Origin: JBNKHG01 sp050290225
GTDB lineage: Bacteria > Pseudomonadota > Gammaproteobacteria > Pseudomonadales > Cellvibrionaceae
Direction of reading: 5' to 3'
Assembly: GCA_050290225.1 (NCBI GenBank)
Contig: JBNKHG010000050.1
Coordinates: forward strand, 1 to 58,992
DNA: 58,992 bases
Below the pieces are notes generated by a model. It searched no databases and had not been told where the DNA came from. It worked only from the letters and a program-made list of their open reading frames with translations. Below, piece after piece: positions 1 through 8,395 of the stretch. Made by a program: the position numbers and the translations under genes. The number at the start of each line of letters is the position of its first letter. The first letter of the stretch is position 1.

Positions 1-34
1 GGCGCCCCTCGCCGGGCGCCCCTTGCCGGGCGCC
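1..34. repeat. GC-rich 14-bp tandem repeat at window edge
   Basis: About 2.4 copies of a 14-bp unit, ggcgcccctygccg, run from the first base. The array is probably longer to the left of the window. It contains GGCGCC palindromes. No function is assigned. Confidence 0.6.
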
Positions 35-131
35 ACAGCACACAAAACCCAGTTGATTCATCTCCCGGTTTTCGCTCTATACTTATAATATTGTCCTAAC
101 GAGCGCTCGCCCAACGCGAGGTGGAACCACT

Positions 132-986
132 ATGTTCAGCCACGACCACTCCAATTCTTTCACGGTCCGACTCTGTCGCGTCGCCTTGATTTCGCTGTTG
201 CTCATTGCCCCGCCCGCTCTCGCCATCAAGGCACAACACGAGGCAGATCGACTGCTGCTGGCCGCACAACAAGCGCTTGAGCAGAACAATTACAGAGAGG
301 CCAAGCAGCACCTGACGGCAGCGCAGAATTTAAAAATAAAATTGCCGTCGGAGTTTTATTTTGTGAAGGGAGAACTGTTGTTAAACGACGGACTGCCCAA
401 AGCGGCCCAGGAAGCGTTTGAAAACTATGTCGACCGGGCAGGACGCGAAGGACAGCACTATCAGGAGGCGCTCAGCTTGATTACCAGGATACAAAAACAG
501 GGCCATGTCAGCAAAGCGAGCAAACCGATTGCCGAACTGAAATGGAGCGCAGAGACCAAGAAGAACCAGGACTATATCGGTAAATTGCAAATGTTGTACA
601 TGAGTGACAGCAGTGCTAAAGCGCTGGTCACCCATATCAATAGCCTGCTGCAATTTTACGCCTATAGCGACAAGCGGGTGAAAGCCGCCAGCCACATGGG
701 AGACGCAACCCGCCACCAGATTCGCAGTTCCAGAAAAGGGGAAATCATTTCCACTCACCTGCCACCCGAATCGAATCAGGATACGGCGATTACCGAAGAG
801 CGATTTTCAGTCTATGGCGTCAACCCCTACGTCAGTTACCGCTGCAGCAACAGCACCAGGAGTTGCTGGTTACTACATCCGGTCAATCAACGGCAGTGGT
901 TGCAAATTGTGAGAAACGAAGAGGCCGCCGCCGAGTTATCGAAGGCGCTGGGCTATTTAATCAGGACGCTGCAAAAAAGCGGCTAA
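132..986 (+). CDS. Secreted tetratricopeptide-like protein of unknown function
   Basis: Protein of 284 residues with an N-terminal signal sequence: basic start, a hydrophobic stretch at about residues 16-30, and a likely cleavage after PPALA. Residues ~35-115 form two or three helical, Ala- and Leu-rich repeats resembling TPR units (LLLAAQQALEQNNYREAKQ, then a second pair). The C-terminal half (~135-284) is not recognised and has a Cys pair (YRCSNSTRSCW). The start is supported by AGGTGG seven bases upstream. It probably acts in the periplasm, possibly as a scaffold. It ends five bases from the convergent stop of alr, so there is no room for a terminator between them. No specific function can be named. 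Confidence 0.75.
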   Translation: MFSHDHSNSFTVRLCRVALISLLLIAPPALAIKAQHEADRLLLAAQQALEQNNYREAKQHLTAAQNLKIKLPSEFYFVKGELLLNDGLPKAAQEAFENYVDRAGREGQHYQEALSLITRIQKQGHVSKASKPIAELKWSAETKKNQDYIGKLQMLYMSDSSAKALVTHINSLLQFYAYSDKRVKAASHMGDATRHQIRSSRKGEIISTHLPPESNQDTAITEERFSVYGVNPYVSYRCSNSTRSCWLLHPVNQRQWLQIVRNEEAAAELSKALGYLIRTLQKSG

Positions 987-991
987 GCCCG

Positions 992-2077
992 TTAATCGTC
1001 CAGGTAAACCCTGGGCGTGCGCAGCGGCATACGCGTAATCAACTCGTAGCCGATAGTCCCTGCCTGTTTGGCGATTTCATTCACGGGCAGATCCGGCCCC
1101 CACAGTATGACCTCGTCACCAATCACGACCTCATTGAGATCAGTGACATCCACCGTAATCATATCCATGGAAACTCGCCCCGCCAAAGGCATCCGACGGC
1201 CTTTGATCAACACCGGCGTACCCGAGGGCGCGTGGCGCGGATAACCATCCCCATAGCCAATGGCCACTGTGGCGATACGCGAGGGCCGCTCTGACACCCA
1301 GGATGAGCCATAACCCACTGACTCCCCCACGCCTATCTCTCGGATTCCAATTACCGCGGACCTCAAAGTCATCACCGGCTGCAGCTTGTCACCGTGTTCG
1401 TGGGAATGGGCAAACGGAGAGGTGCCATAAAGCATATAGCCTGGTCGATTCCAATCGGCATGAGCCTCCTGCCAGCCAAGAATGGCCGCAGAGTTCGCCA
1501 TACTCAAGGGCGCTTCTATACCCTCAACGGCCGATTTGAAACATTGGATTTGCCGTGCGGTAAAATCGTTGTCCAGCTCGTCGCTGCAGGCGAAATGGGT
1601 CGCCAGCACCACATCGCCTTTCACATTGGCGCTTTCCCGCAAGGCGTTATAGAAGCCGCGCACATCATCAGGCGAGATCCCTAGACGGTGCATTCCACTA
1701 TCCACTTTCAACCAGGCCGACACCGGTGACGCCAACTCCGCGTCAACAAGTGCCTCCAGCTGAATGCGGTTTTCCACCATCATCCAGAAATTTTCTGCGG
1801 CTGCCACTGCCACTTCATCAGCCGTGAAAATACCTTCAAGCAGCAGGATCGGTTTTTCGATCCCGGCTTCCCGCAACTCCAGTGCCTCTTCAATACAGGC
1901 GACACCGAACGCCGGAACCAGGGGTTCGAGGGCCCGCGCCACATCAACCGCTCCGTGACCATAGGCGTTGGCCTTCACCGCCGGCACCGCTTTCGAATGC
2001 GGCGCCAGCTGCAGTGCCAGGCGATAGTTATGACGCAATGCCGCCAGGTCGATCCTGGCTTGAGCCGGTCTAGCCAT
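992..2077 (-). CDS. alr: Alanine racemase
   Basis: PLP-dependent fold-III racemase interconverting L- and D-alanine. The length (361 residues) is normal for the family. The PLP lysine is K35 in AVKANAYGHG near the N-terminus. The second catalytic base is the tyrosine in VGYGSSW (about residue 255), followed by VSMDM. It lies 14 bases downstream of the D-amino-acid aminotransferase on the same strand and closes the D-amino-acid module. In this context it may serve D-alanine use as well as peptidoglycan supply: it links the L-Ala pool to D-Ala, which the aminotransferase can use as amino donor. A catabolic DadX-type role cannot be separated from a housekeeping Alr role by sequence alone. Confidence 0.93.
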   Translation of the reverse strand: MARPAQARIDLAALRHNYRLALQLAPHSKAVPAVKANAYGHGAVDVARALEPLVPAFGVACIEEALELREAGIEKPILLLEGIFTADEVAVAAAENFWMMVENRIQLEALVDAELASPVSAWLKVDSGMHRLGISPDDVRGFYNALRESANVKGDVVLATHFACSDELDNDFTARQIQCFKSAVEGIEAPLSMANSAAILGWQEAHADWNRPGYMLYGTSPFAHSHEHGDKLQPVMTLRSAVIGIREIGVGESVGYGSSWVSERPSRIATVAIGYGDGYPRHAPSGTPVLIKGRRMPLAGRVSMDMITVDVTDLNEVVIGDEVILWGPDLPVNEIAKQAGTIGYELITRMPLRTPRVYLDD

Positions 2078-2091
2078 TGCAGCGCGTTGAC

Positions 2092-2949
2092 TTAGTAATT
2101 GTATTTATTAGCGGTATAGAGCGCCTGGGCGGCCTGCCACACATCGCCCACGTCACCGCTGCCCACCGGTTTTCCGTCGATCTCCACGACCGGGGCAATT
2201 TCCTTGCTGGAACTGGTGAGCCAGACTTCGTCGGCATTGAATACTTCATCCATGGTCACCACCCGCTCCTCGACTTTGATGGAACCGTCTTTGCGCAGGA
2301 TATCCAATAGCATCAAGCGGGTGATACCGGGCAGTATCTGGTGATCCAGCGGCGGCGTAATGACCACGCCATCCTTGACAATATAGGCATTACAGGCGCT
2401 GCCTTCAGTCATTTCATTGTCAGTATTGTAGAGAATCGTCTCGTTACAACCCTGGGCGAAACCGTTCTGAAAATGCATAACATTACCCAACAGCGCCGTG
2501 GATTTAATGTTGCAACGCCGCCAGCGCAGGTCCTGGGTGGTGGACACCTTATAGCCTGTGACCTGAGACTTATCCGGAACGGGGGGAGCCGGAATTTCAA
2601 ATACAAAGGCGAACACGGTTGGCCTTACACCCTCCGGATAGGCGTGAAAACGTTTGCTATCGGCGCCGCGACTAACGTGCAGATAGATGCCCAGATTACC
2701 GCCACCGTTTTTCTCGATCAGGTTCTGGGCCACTTCCCGCCACTGTTCTACTGACCAATTGAAATCGATACCGATCAGACTGAGACCTTCGTTCATACGG
2801 TCGATGTGGGGCCCAAAGCCGACCAGCTTACCATCGTAGGACGGCACCACTTCATAGATACCGTCACCAAACAAAAAGCCACGGTCCATAGGCGAAATCC
2901 TCGCCTCCTCAATCGGCATATAAGCGTCATTCAGGTACACAATGCTCAT
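2092..2949 (-). CDS. dat: D-amino-acid aminotransferase (fold type IV)
   Basis: Class IV PLP aminotransferase of 285 residues, the usual size for D-alanine aminotransferases. The N-terminal GDGIYEV motif and the PLP lysine K149 in RRCNIKS, followed by ALLGNV, match D-amino-acid rather than branched-chain transaminases. The expected reaction is D-alanine + 2-oxoglutarate to pyruvate + D-glutamate. It sits between a LysR regulator (about 160 bases upstream) and alr (14 bases downstream). Its D-glutamate product is the substrate of the D-glutamate cyclase-like proteins a few kb upstream, which supports one pathway. A 4-amino-4-deoxychorismate lyase role is less likely given the DAT-type lysine motif and the neighbours. 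Confidence 0.88.
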   Translation of the reverse strand: MSIVYLNDAYMPIEEARISPMDRGFLFGDGIYEVVPSYDGKLVGFGPHIDRMNEGLSLIGIDFNWSVEQWREVAQNLIEKNGGGNLGIYLHVSRGADSKRFHAYPEGVRPTVFAFVFEIPAPPVPDKSQVTGYKVSTTQDLRWRRCNIKSTALLGNVMHFQNGFAQGCNETILYNTDNEMTEGSACNAYIVKDGVVITPPLDHQILPGITRLMLLDILRKDGSIKVEERVVTMDEVFNADEVWLTSSSKEIAPVVEIDGKPVGSGDVGDVWQAAQALYTANKYNY

Positions 2950-3113
2950 ACAATATCTCTCTTTCTATGGCCTAATTGGCATGACATTTTGCGTGACATA
3001 ATCGCGACTATTCTAGCAAATGAAACCAGGTGGTTTTTCAATATAAAGGGGAATTTAAAGCAGAAACCACCACTCTAGCGAATTGTTACAGATAATTCAT
3101 CTGAAACGTCCAA

Positions 3114-4010
3114 TTATTGAACGATCTGACGACAGGATTCCGCCAGCAATCGCGGCAGCATGCGATCATCTTCCAAGTGCCAGGCGCAACAGAATTCCAG
3201 TGTCGGAGCAGCCTGCACCACAGGATCGACATGTTTACCCGACAGCGCCAATTTCTGCAGCCGTCCCGCCGCCACACTGGCCTCCACCAGAGGCTCCGGC
3301 AACAGGGCCACGCCTGTCCCCTGTTCCGCCAGTGCCAACAGACTCTCCACAGAGCTGCAGGTGTGCAACATCGGGCGAACATCCTTTACGGTGTCATCAA
3401 ACAGCTGTTGCAGATACTGCCAGGGACGACTGTTACGGGGAAAACTCAAAATGGGGTGAGCAACCAGTGAGCTGAGGTCGGTCACATTTTCACAAATCAG
3501 GGGGGACGCCACCCATACCTGCGGATAGCTGCACAATGGCTCAGTGACCAGCGACGGCCCATGGTTTTCAGCCACCATCAGTACCAAGTCAAGTTGGTGC
3601 TCCTCGAGTTGCCGCCCTAACACTGAGGAAACATCGATAGCGATTTCAAATTCCATCAGGGGAAAGCGCTGGCGCCAGTGAGACAGCAGCGACGTCAACC
3701 AGAGTTTCGCCAGGGTATCGGCCACACCGACACGCAGGGACCCCTTCTCCGGCGCCTGCTCCTGCAGCTGAGACTTCATCTCCTGGGAAATGGCCACCAG
3801 CTTTTCGGCGTATGGCAACAGCTGTACCCCCCTCGGGGTTAAACGGGTACCACTGGTATCGCGCACAAACAGCTGTACACCCAGTTCATCTTCGAGCGCG
3901 GCAATTCGCGCCGAAATCGCGGGCTGCGACGCGTGTAACTGCCGTGCGGCGGCGTGGAAACTTTCCAGGCGCGCCACTTTGACAAAGGTCAGTAGATTTC
4001 GCAGCCGCAT
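3114..4010 (-). CDS. LysR-family transcriptional regulator
   Basis: 298 residues, standard LysR size. The N-terminal winged helix (residues ~1-60) starts MRLRNLLTFVKVARLESF and contains SQPAISARIAALEDELG, a typical recognition helix. Residues ~90-295 are the periplasmic-binding-protein-like effector domain. It is co-oriented with, and lies between, the 5-oxoprolinase/D-glutamate cyclase genes and dat-alr, so it probably senses a D-amino acid or 5-oxoproline and controls the module. The effector is unknown. The gaps of 78 bases upstream and 164 bases downstream could each hold a promoter. Confidence 0.88.
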   Translation of the reverse strand: MRLRNLLTFVKVARLESFHAAARQLHASQPAISARIAALEDELGVQLFVRDTSGTRLTPRGVQLLPYAEKLVAISQEMKSQLQEQAPEKGSLRVGVADTLAKLWLTSLLSHWRQRFPLMEFEIAIDVSSVLGRQLEEHQLDLVLMVAENHGPSLVTEPLCSYPQVWVASPLICENVTDLSSLVAHPILSFPRNSRPWQYLQQLFDDTVKDVRPMLHTCSSVESLLALAEQGTGVALLPEPLVEASVAAGRLQKLALSGKHVDPVVQAAPTLEFCCAWHLEDDRMLPRLLAESCRQIVQ

Positions 4011-4088
4011 GCGCTCCAGCCTCTTTCTACACCGTTTTCCTGAAGACGTTGCCAGGAAGACAGGTCACAGATACATCATTGAAAAGGG

Positions 4089-4958
4089 CTATTTACTAAA
4101 TCCGGTGAGCCGACGCAACTCGCCGATCAAGGCTTGCCCATCGGCACAGGGCAAACTGTCTTCAGTCAGTTCGTTGCGACGGGTGACGCCATCGACACTG
4201 CCACGCTCGGACAGGTAACGCAGCACCGCCTCATTGCTGAAATCGGCCAACAGGTCCTCGCCTTGCAGCCTGCCCAGCAATGCCACCAAACCGTGTCCGC
4301 CCCAGTTGGAAACATCGGCCACTACCAGCTCATCGCAGCAGGTCGCCGCCGGCACAATGTCCAGTTCTTGCAGCGCCTGCTGGACATTCCCCATACCGAT
4401 TTCGTTGCCGCCGTCGCCAATGGCGATGGTGGGACACTGGGCCTGGCGCATAAACGTGTCGAAACAGGCGGACCGGGGACTGATGGATTCGCCGCGCATA
4501 TTGTAATAACCGCCATCTGCCGCCTGCCCGGGTCGCTCGATGGAGATAATCAGGTCTGGTTTTAGGAGCGACAGTGCCTGTCGGGCTTCGGCCTCACGTT
4601 CGCCCTGATCGACTTCGCCCACCTGAATTTCCTGAACCCGGTAATCCGCAGACAAAGCCTGAGACAAGGGGGCTCCGCACACCAAAACTGGCTTGGCACC
4701 CAGTTTTTCCATCGCGCGGTAGAGCGAAATCGCCCCTACCGGCCCATCAGTTTCAAACGTGTCCACCACGGGAAAACCGGTACCAATCAGCACCGTACCC
4801 TTTTTTTCAACACAGTGGTTCATCAATTCCGCCGCGCGAAGGCAATAACCGGGTGCCAGGGCTTCCTGTACCTTGGCCATACCTCGCAAATTCCGGGACA
4901 CTAACAAATTTTCAATCTGTCGACTCATATCCAGGTACTTGTGCATACCGTCAGTCAT
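4089..4958 (-). CDS. DUF4392 protein, D-glutamate cyclase C-terminal-domain family
   Basis: 289 residues matching the DUF4392 family by features such as GTGFPV near residue 56, a central SIERPG stretch and IAIGDGGNEIGMGN. In mammalian D-glutamate cyclase (DGLUCY) this domain is fused behind a DUF1445 domain. The enzyme converts D-glutamate to 5-oxo-D-proline. Here the two domains are separate genes flanking pxpABC in one strand-consistent block, so the likely role is supplying 5-oxoproline to PxpABC. The gene starts 54 bases after the pxpC stop. A second in-frame ATG lies four codons in, and no strong ribosome site separates the two. Activity as a stand-alone protein is inferred. Confidence 0.75.
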   Translation of the reverse strand: MTDGMHKYLDMSRQIENLLVSRNLRGMAKVQEALAPGYCLRAAELMNHCVEKKGTVLIGTGFPVVDTFETDGPVGAISLYRAMEKLGAKPVLVCGAPLSQALSADYRVQEIQVGEVDQGEREAEARQALSLLKPDLIISIERPGQAADGGYYNMRGESISPRSACFDTFMRQAQCPTIAIGDGGNEIGMGNVQQALQELDIVPAATCCDELVVADVSNWGGHGLVALLGRLQGEDLLADFSNEAVLRYLSERGSVDGVTRRNELTEDSLPCADGQALIGELRRLTGFSK

Positions 4959-5012
4959 GTCTTTTCACTCTTCGCTATCTATTAATACGGGACGATTGCC
5001 TAACGGCGGGCT

Positions 5013-5957
5013 TTATACCACTTCGATGTCCGCGCGCTCGAAGTGGCTGCGGGCCAACAACAATTCGCTGTGAGCATGGTCGATGGAGATAGGTTCAAAA
5101 CTGACCAACTTCCCCGGCTGTAATTGAGCCAGCCTGGCAATATCCAGGGAGAGCACAGAGCCGATCTTGGGGTAACCGCCAATAGTCTGTCGATCGTTGA
5201 GCAGGACTATCGGCTGGCCATCAGCGGGCACCTGAATAGCCCCCAGGCAAATACCTTCAGACAGGATGCCGTCGACGGCGGGTTTGATATTGGGACCTTC
5301 CAGACGATACCCCATGCGATCGCAGCGCTCTGAGACCGAATAGTGACTGCTAAAAAACATCCGTTGCTGAAAACGGCTGAAAGCCTGCTGCTGGTAGCCG
5401 GGAATCACACGGCAATGCGCCTCGTCACTGTAAACAGGGCGCCACTGCTCGCCCAGTCGGCGACAATCCCCGGGTTCGGCGTGATGACAGGGCAGAAAAT
5501 CCCCCGCCTGCAAGCGATCGCCATTGAGGCCACCCAACCCCTCCCGACTGACAGTGGCAGTACTGCCAAACTGGGGCGTGATATCAAAACCACCAGCCAC
5601 AGCCAAATAGGCGCGGATACCCTGCTTGGCGAAGCCCAGTTCGATCCTGTCGCCGGCGCCAACGGGGTGGGACTGCCAGCCCGCTTTTTCAACACCATTG
5701 ATTTTCAGGGGCATATCGGCGCCGGTCACGGCCAGGCGGGTATCCGCCTGGGCCTCCAACTGCAAACCGCCAATGCTGATTTCGAGGGCGGTTGCGGTCA
5801 GGGGGTTTTGACACAGGCGATTAGCCCATTGAAAGGCCAGAGGATCCAGTGGACCGCCCGTGGTTAAACCGATGCCGTGATAGCCGAAACGACCGGCATC
5901 CTGAATCAGCGTCAGGATACCCGGTTTAGTGACTTTCAATCCGCTTTTCGCCGTCAT
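5013..5957 (-). CDS. pxpC: 5-oxoprolinase subunit C (biotin-dependent carboxyltransferase family)
   Basis: 314 residues of the KipA/AHS2 family. It begins LKVTKPGILTLIQDAGRFGY, with the diagnostic QDxGRxGY motif, and contains QTIGGYPKIG toward the C-terminus, both typical of PxpC. With PxpA and PxpB it forms the ATP-dependent 5-oxoprolinase that opens 5-oxoproline to glutamate in the cytoplasm. Its start codon overlaps the last base of the pxpB stop, indicating translational coupling. Length and motifs look intact. Confidence 0.93.
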   Translation of the reverse strand: MTAKSGLKVTKPGILTLIQDAGRFGYHGIGLTTGGPLDPLAFQWANRLCQNPLTATALEISIGGLQLEAQADTRLAVTGADMPLKINGVEKAGWQSHPVGAGDRIELGFAKQGIRAYLAVAGGFDITPQFGSTATVSREGLGGLNGDRLQAGDFLPCHHAEPGDCRRLGEQWRPVYSDEAHCRVIPGYQQQAFSRFQQRMFFSSHYSVSERCDRMGYRLEGPNIKPAVDGILSEGICLGAIQVPADGQPIVLLNDRQTIGGYPKIGSVLSLDIARLAQLQPGKLVSFEPISIDHAHSELLLARSHFERADIEVV

Positions 5958-6646
5958 TACTGCGCCTCCATCAATTCACCGCCCAGGCTGAGGAATTCGC
6001 CCCTGTCGATGGGCTGGAAACGCACCCTATCCCCCACCTGCACCGGCATGGAGGGTTCGGCGTCGGCATCAAACATGCGCACCGGACACAGACCGATCAG
6101 GTTCCAACCGCCTGGGGATACCGCGGGATAAATAGCGGTTTGGCGGTCCGCAATCCCGACAGCTCCGCGAGGTACCCGCTGGCGCGGAGTCGACAGGCGT
6201 GGGGCAGCGATACGTTCATCCACCTCCCCCAAATAGGCGAAACCCGGTGCAAAACCGATGGCGTAGACGCGGTACTCGCCACCGGCGTGCAACTGTATAA
6301 CCTCTTCCGGGGTCATACCCGCGCGCCGGGCCAGGGTTTCAAGGTCAGGGCCGGATTCGGTGCCGTAAAACACCGGCAGGGTCACCAGGCGTCCTCCCTG
6401 GGCTTCAACGGAATCGATCGCAGACAAACTCTGTCGAATACGGCGACGCACTTCCAGGTGATCCGTTTCATAGGCATTGAAAATCACCAGCAGGGATGCG
6501 TAGGACGGCACCAGATCGACCAAAACCTCCGCCAGACTGTCACGCAGCGCGGCTTCCGCCTGCTGAACCCTGGCGGAAACCATGGGGCTGGTTTGCTCGC
6601 CAAAATAGATGATCAGTGCATTTTCGCCCGCGATATGGATATTCAC
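5957..6646 (-). CDS. pxpB: 5-oxoprolinase subunit B
   Basis: 229 residues of the KipI/AHS1 (allophanate hydrolase subunit 1-like) family. Characteristic stretches are LVPSYASLLV near residue 50, GFAPGFAYLG near 155 and RVPRGAVGIA near 175. It acts as a PxpABC subunit. It overlaps pxpA by four bases and pxpC by one, giving a coupled A-B-C order. In Bacillus the homologous KipI/KipA pair is also known as a kinase-inhibitor pair, but the PxpA neighbour points to 5-oxoprolinase. Confidence 0.93.
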   Translation of the reverse strand: MNIHIAGENALIIYFGEQTSPMVSARVQQAEAALRDSLAEVLVDLVPSYASLLVIFNAYETDHLEVRRRIRQSLSAIDSVEAQGGRLVTLPVFYGTESGPDLETLARRAGMTPEEVIQLHAGGEYRVYAIGFAPGFAYLGEVDERIAAPRLSTPRQRVPRGAVGIADRQTAIYPAVSPGGWNLIGLCPVRMFDADAEPSMPVQVGDRVRFQPIDRGEFLSLGGELMEAQ

Positions 6647-7377
6647 GACCTTATCCGCTCCCGAATCGCCTGAATAGCCCGCACCCCCTCCATATTGTCT
6701 CCGTGGACACAGAGCGTATCCGCCTGTAGCGCCAGACGATGACCACTAACGGTGGTAATCGTGCCTTCACTGGCGAGCTGCTCCACCTGGGCCAGCATCT
6801 TGTCACGGGAGTGAACGGCGCCGGGTCTGGTTCGCGCGAGCAACTTTCCATCGTCGTCGTAACAGCGATCGGCAAATGCCTCAAACCACAGTTTGATACC
6901 GAACGCTTCGGCTTCGCGGCGATGCTCATCGGCTTGCGGGGTAGCCTGCAACATCAACACTGGCGGCGTATGGTGATCGGCAATGGCCTGCATAATGGCT
7001 CGACGCACCTCGGGCTTGGCCATCATGTCGTTATACAGGGCGCCATGGGGTTTGACATACTCCACAGTCAAACCCTTCGCCTTGGCCATGCCCTCGAGTG
7101 CCGACACCTGGTAAAGCAGTAACGCGATCACCTCTTCCGGCCGACAGTTCATGGAACGGCGACCAAAACCCACCAGGTCGTGGTAACCGGGGTGCGCACC
7201 CACCATGACCCCGTGCTCGCGGGCCAGCTCCAAAGTGCGCTGCATTACCAGCGGATCACCGGCGTGAAAACCACAGGCGATGTTGGCCTGGTCGATATGA
7301 GGCATTACCGCTGCATCCATGCCCATCGTCCAAGCGCCAAAACTTTCGCCCAAATCACAATTCAACAGAATGGACAT
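6643..7377 (-). CDS. pxpA: 5-oxoprolinase subunit A (LamB/YcsF family)
   Basis: 244 residues. The N-terminus MSILLNCDLGESFGAW and the IACGFHAGDP and KPHGALYND motifs are the family hallmarks. It is the catalytic-type subunit of the 5-oxoproline-hydrolysing PxpABC complex. It lies 18 bases after the DUF1445 gene and overlaps pxpB, so all four genes are probably one transcript starting upstream of position 8181. Confidence 0.94.
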   Translation of the reverse strand: MSILLNCDLGESFGAWTMGMDAAVMPHIDQANIACGFHAGDPLVMQRTLELAREHGVMVGAHPGYHDLVGFGRRSMNCRPEEVIALLLYQVSALEGMAKAKGLTVEYVKPHGALYNDMMAKPEVRRAIMQAIADHHTPPVLMLQATPQADEHRREAEAFGIKLWFEAFADRCYDDDGKLLARTRPGAVHSRDKMLAQVEQLASEGTITTVSGHRLALQADTLCVHGDNMEGVRAIQAIRERIRS

Positions 7378-7395
7378 TCCGGTTTCCCTCTCTTC

Positions 7396-8181
7396 TTACA
7401 TCACCGCCAGGCGGCTGTTGGGCAGGTCGGTAACCACCATACAACCGGGGCTGTGAGTGATACAAAACGGCGGCTTGGCCTGTTCAATGGCCGCCTGTGG
7501 TGTGACCCCGCAGGCGGTAAAGACCGGCACTTCGCCCGCTTTTATGGTCACTGCGTCACCAAAATCCGGGCGGGCAATGTCGGCGATTCCGATGGCTTCC
7601 GGATCGCCAAAATGCACGGGTGCGCCGTGAACCGATGGAAACCGGGTACAGATCTGGATCATGCGAATGGCATCGGCGGGCACAAAGGGACGCATGCTCA
7701 CCACCATATTGCCGCTAAATCGGCCAGCGGGCTTGCAAGCGATATTGGTACGATACATGGGCACATTGACCCCTTCGGCAATATTGCGAATTTCCAGGCC
7801 ATCGGCGACCAGAGCCTCCTCAAACGAGAAGGAGCAACCGATCAGGAAGGTGACCAGATCCTCACGCCAGACTTCGCGTACATCGTGAACTTCCTGCGCC
7901 AGTTCTCCATTCCGCCAGATACGGTAGCTGGGCACATCGGTACGAATATCGAAATCCTCGGCCACGTCGGGGAAAGCGGTTTCACCGGGCTGGCTCATGG
8001 CCACAAGCGGACAGGGCTTGGGGTTGAGCTGGCAAAACTGCAGAAACTCCGCCGCCCAATCTTTGGGCAGAATGGCCACATTGCACTGGACGAAACCGTT
8101 ACAGAGGCCGGATGTATTGCCCGTATGCTCGCCATTACGGATACGCAGGCGCAGCGCCAAGGGGGCCATAGCTGCCGTCAT
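7396..8181 (-). CDS. DUF1445 putative hydro-lyase / D-glutamate cyclase N-terminal-domain family
   Basis: DUF1445 (YcsI-like, 'putative hydro-lyase') protein of 261 residues. Conserved stretches include LPKDWAAEFLQFCQ near residue 40, FLIGCSFSFE near 125 and PGCMVVTDLPN at the C-terminus. I place the start at 8181 (MTAAMAPLALRL), not at the ATG 36 bases further upstream, because AGGAG lies six bases before it. In DGLUCY this domain is fused to DUF4392, and its closeness to pxpA and a DUF4392 gene makes D-glutamate to 5-oxoproline chemistry the best guess. It heads the operon. The 215-base upstream gap is AT-rich and is the likely promoter. Confidence 0.85.
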   Translation of the reverse strand: MTAAMAPLALRLRIRNGEHTGNTSGLCNGFVQCNVAILPKDWAAEFLQFCQLNPKPCPLVAMSQPGETAFPDVAEDFDIRTDVPSYRIWRNGELAQEVHDVREVWREDLVTFLIGCSFSFEEALVADGLEIRNIAEGVNVPMYRTNIACKPAGRFSGNMVVSMRPFVPADAIRMIQICTRFPSVHGAPVHFGDPEAIGIADIARPDFGDAVTIKAGEVPVFTACGVTPQAAIEQAKPPFCITHSPGCMVVTDLPNSRLAVM

Positions 8182-8395
8182 TGATAACTCCTTTACATCA
8201 GCAACTGGCTTATACAATAAGCCACCCGCTTTCTATTTGAGGCTGAAATTATGATAGTCAGCTAGTTTGGCGCCAGAATACTTATCTGTCCAATTCATAT
8301 TAGCTGACATCACTGATAAACAGTTTCTATCAGCTTAACGGCTTATATATAGTACGCCTACTCAACCCTCCTGTACGCCCTATTCTATCTACACC

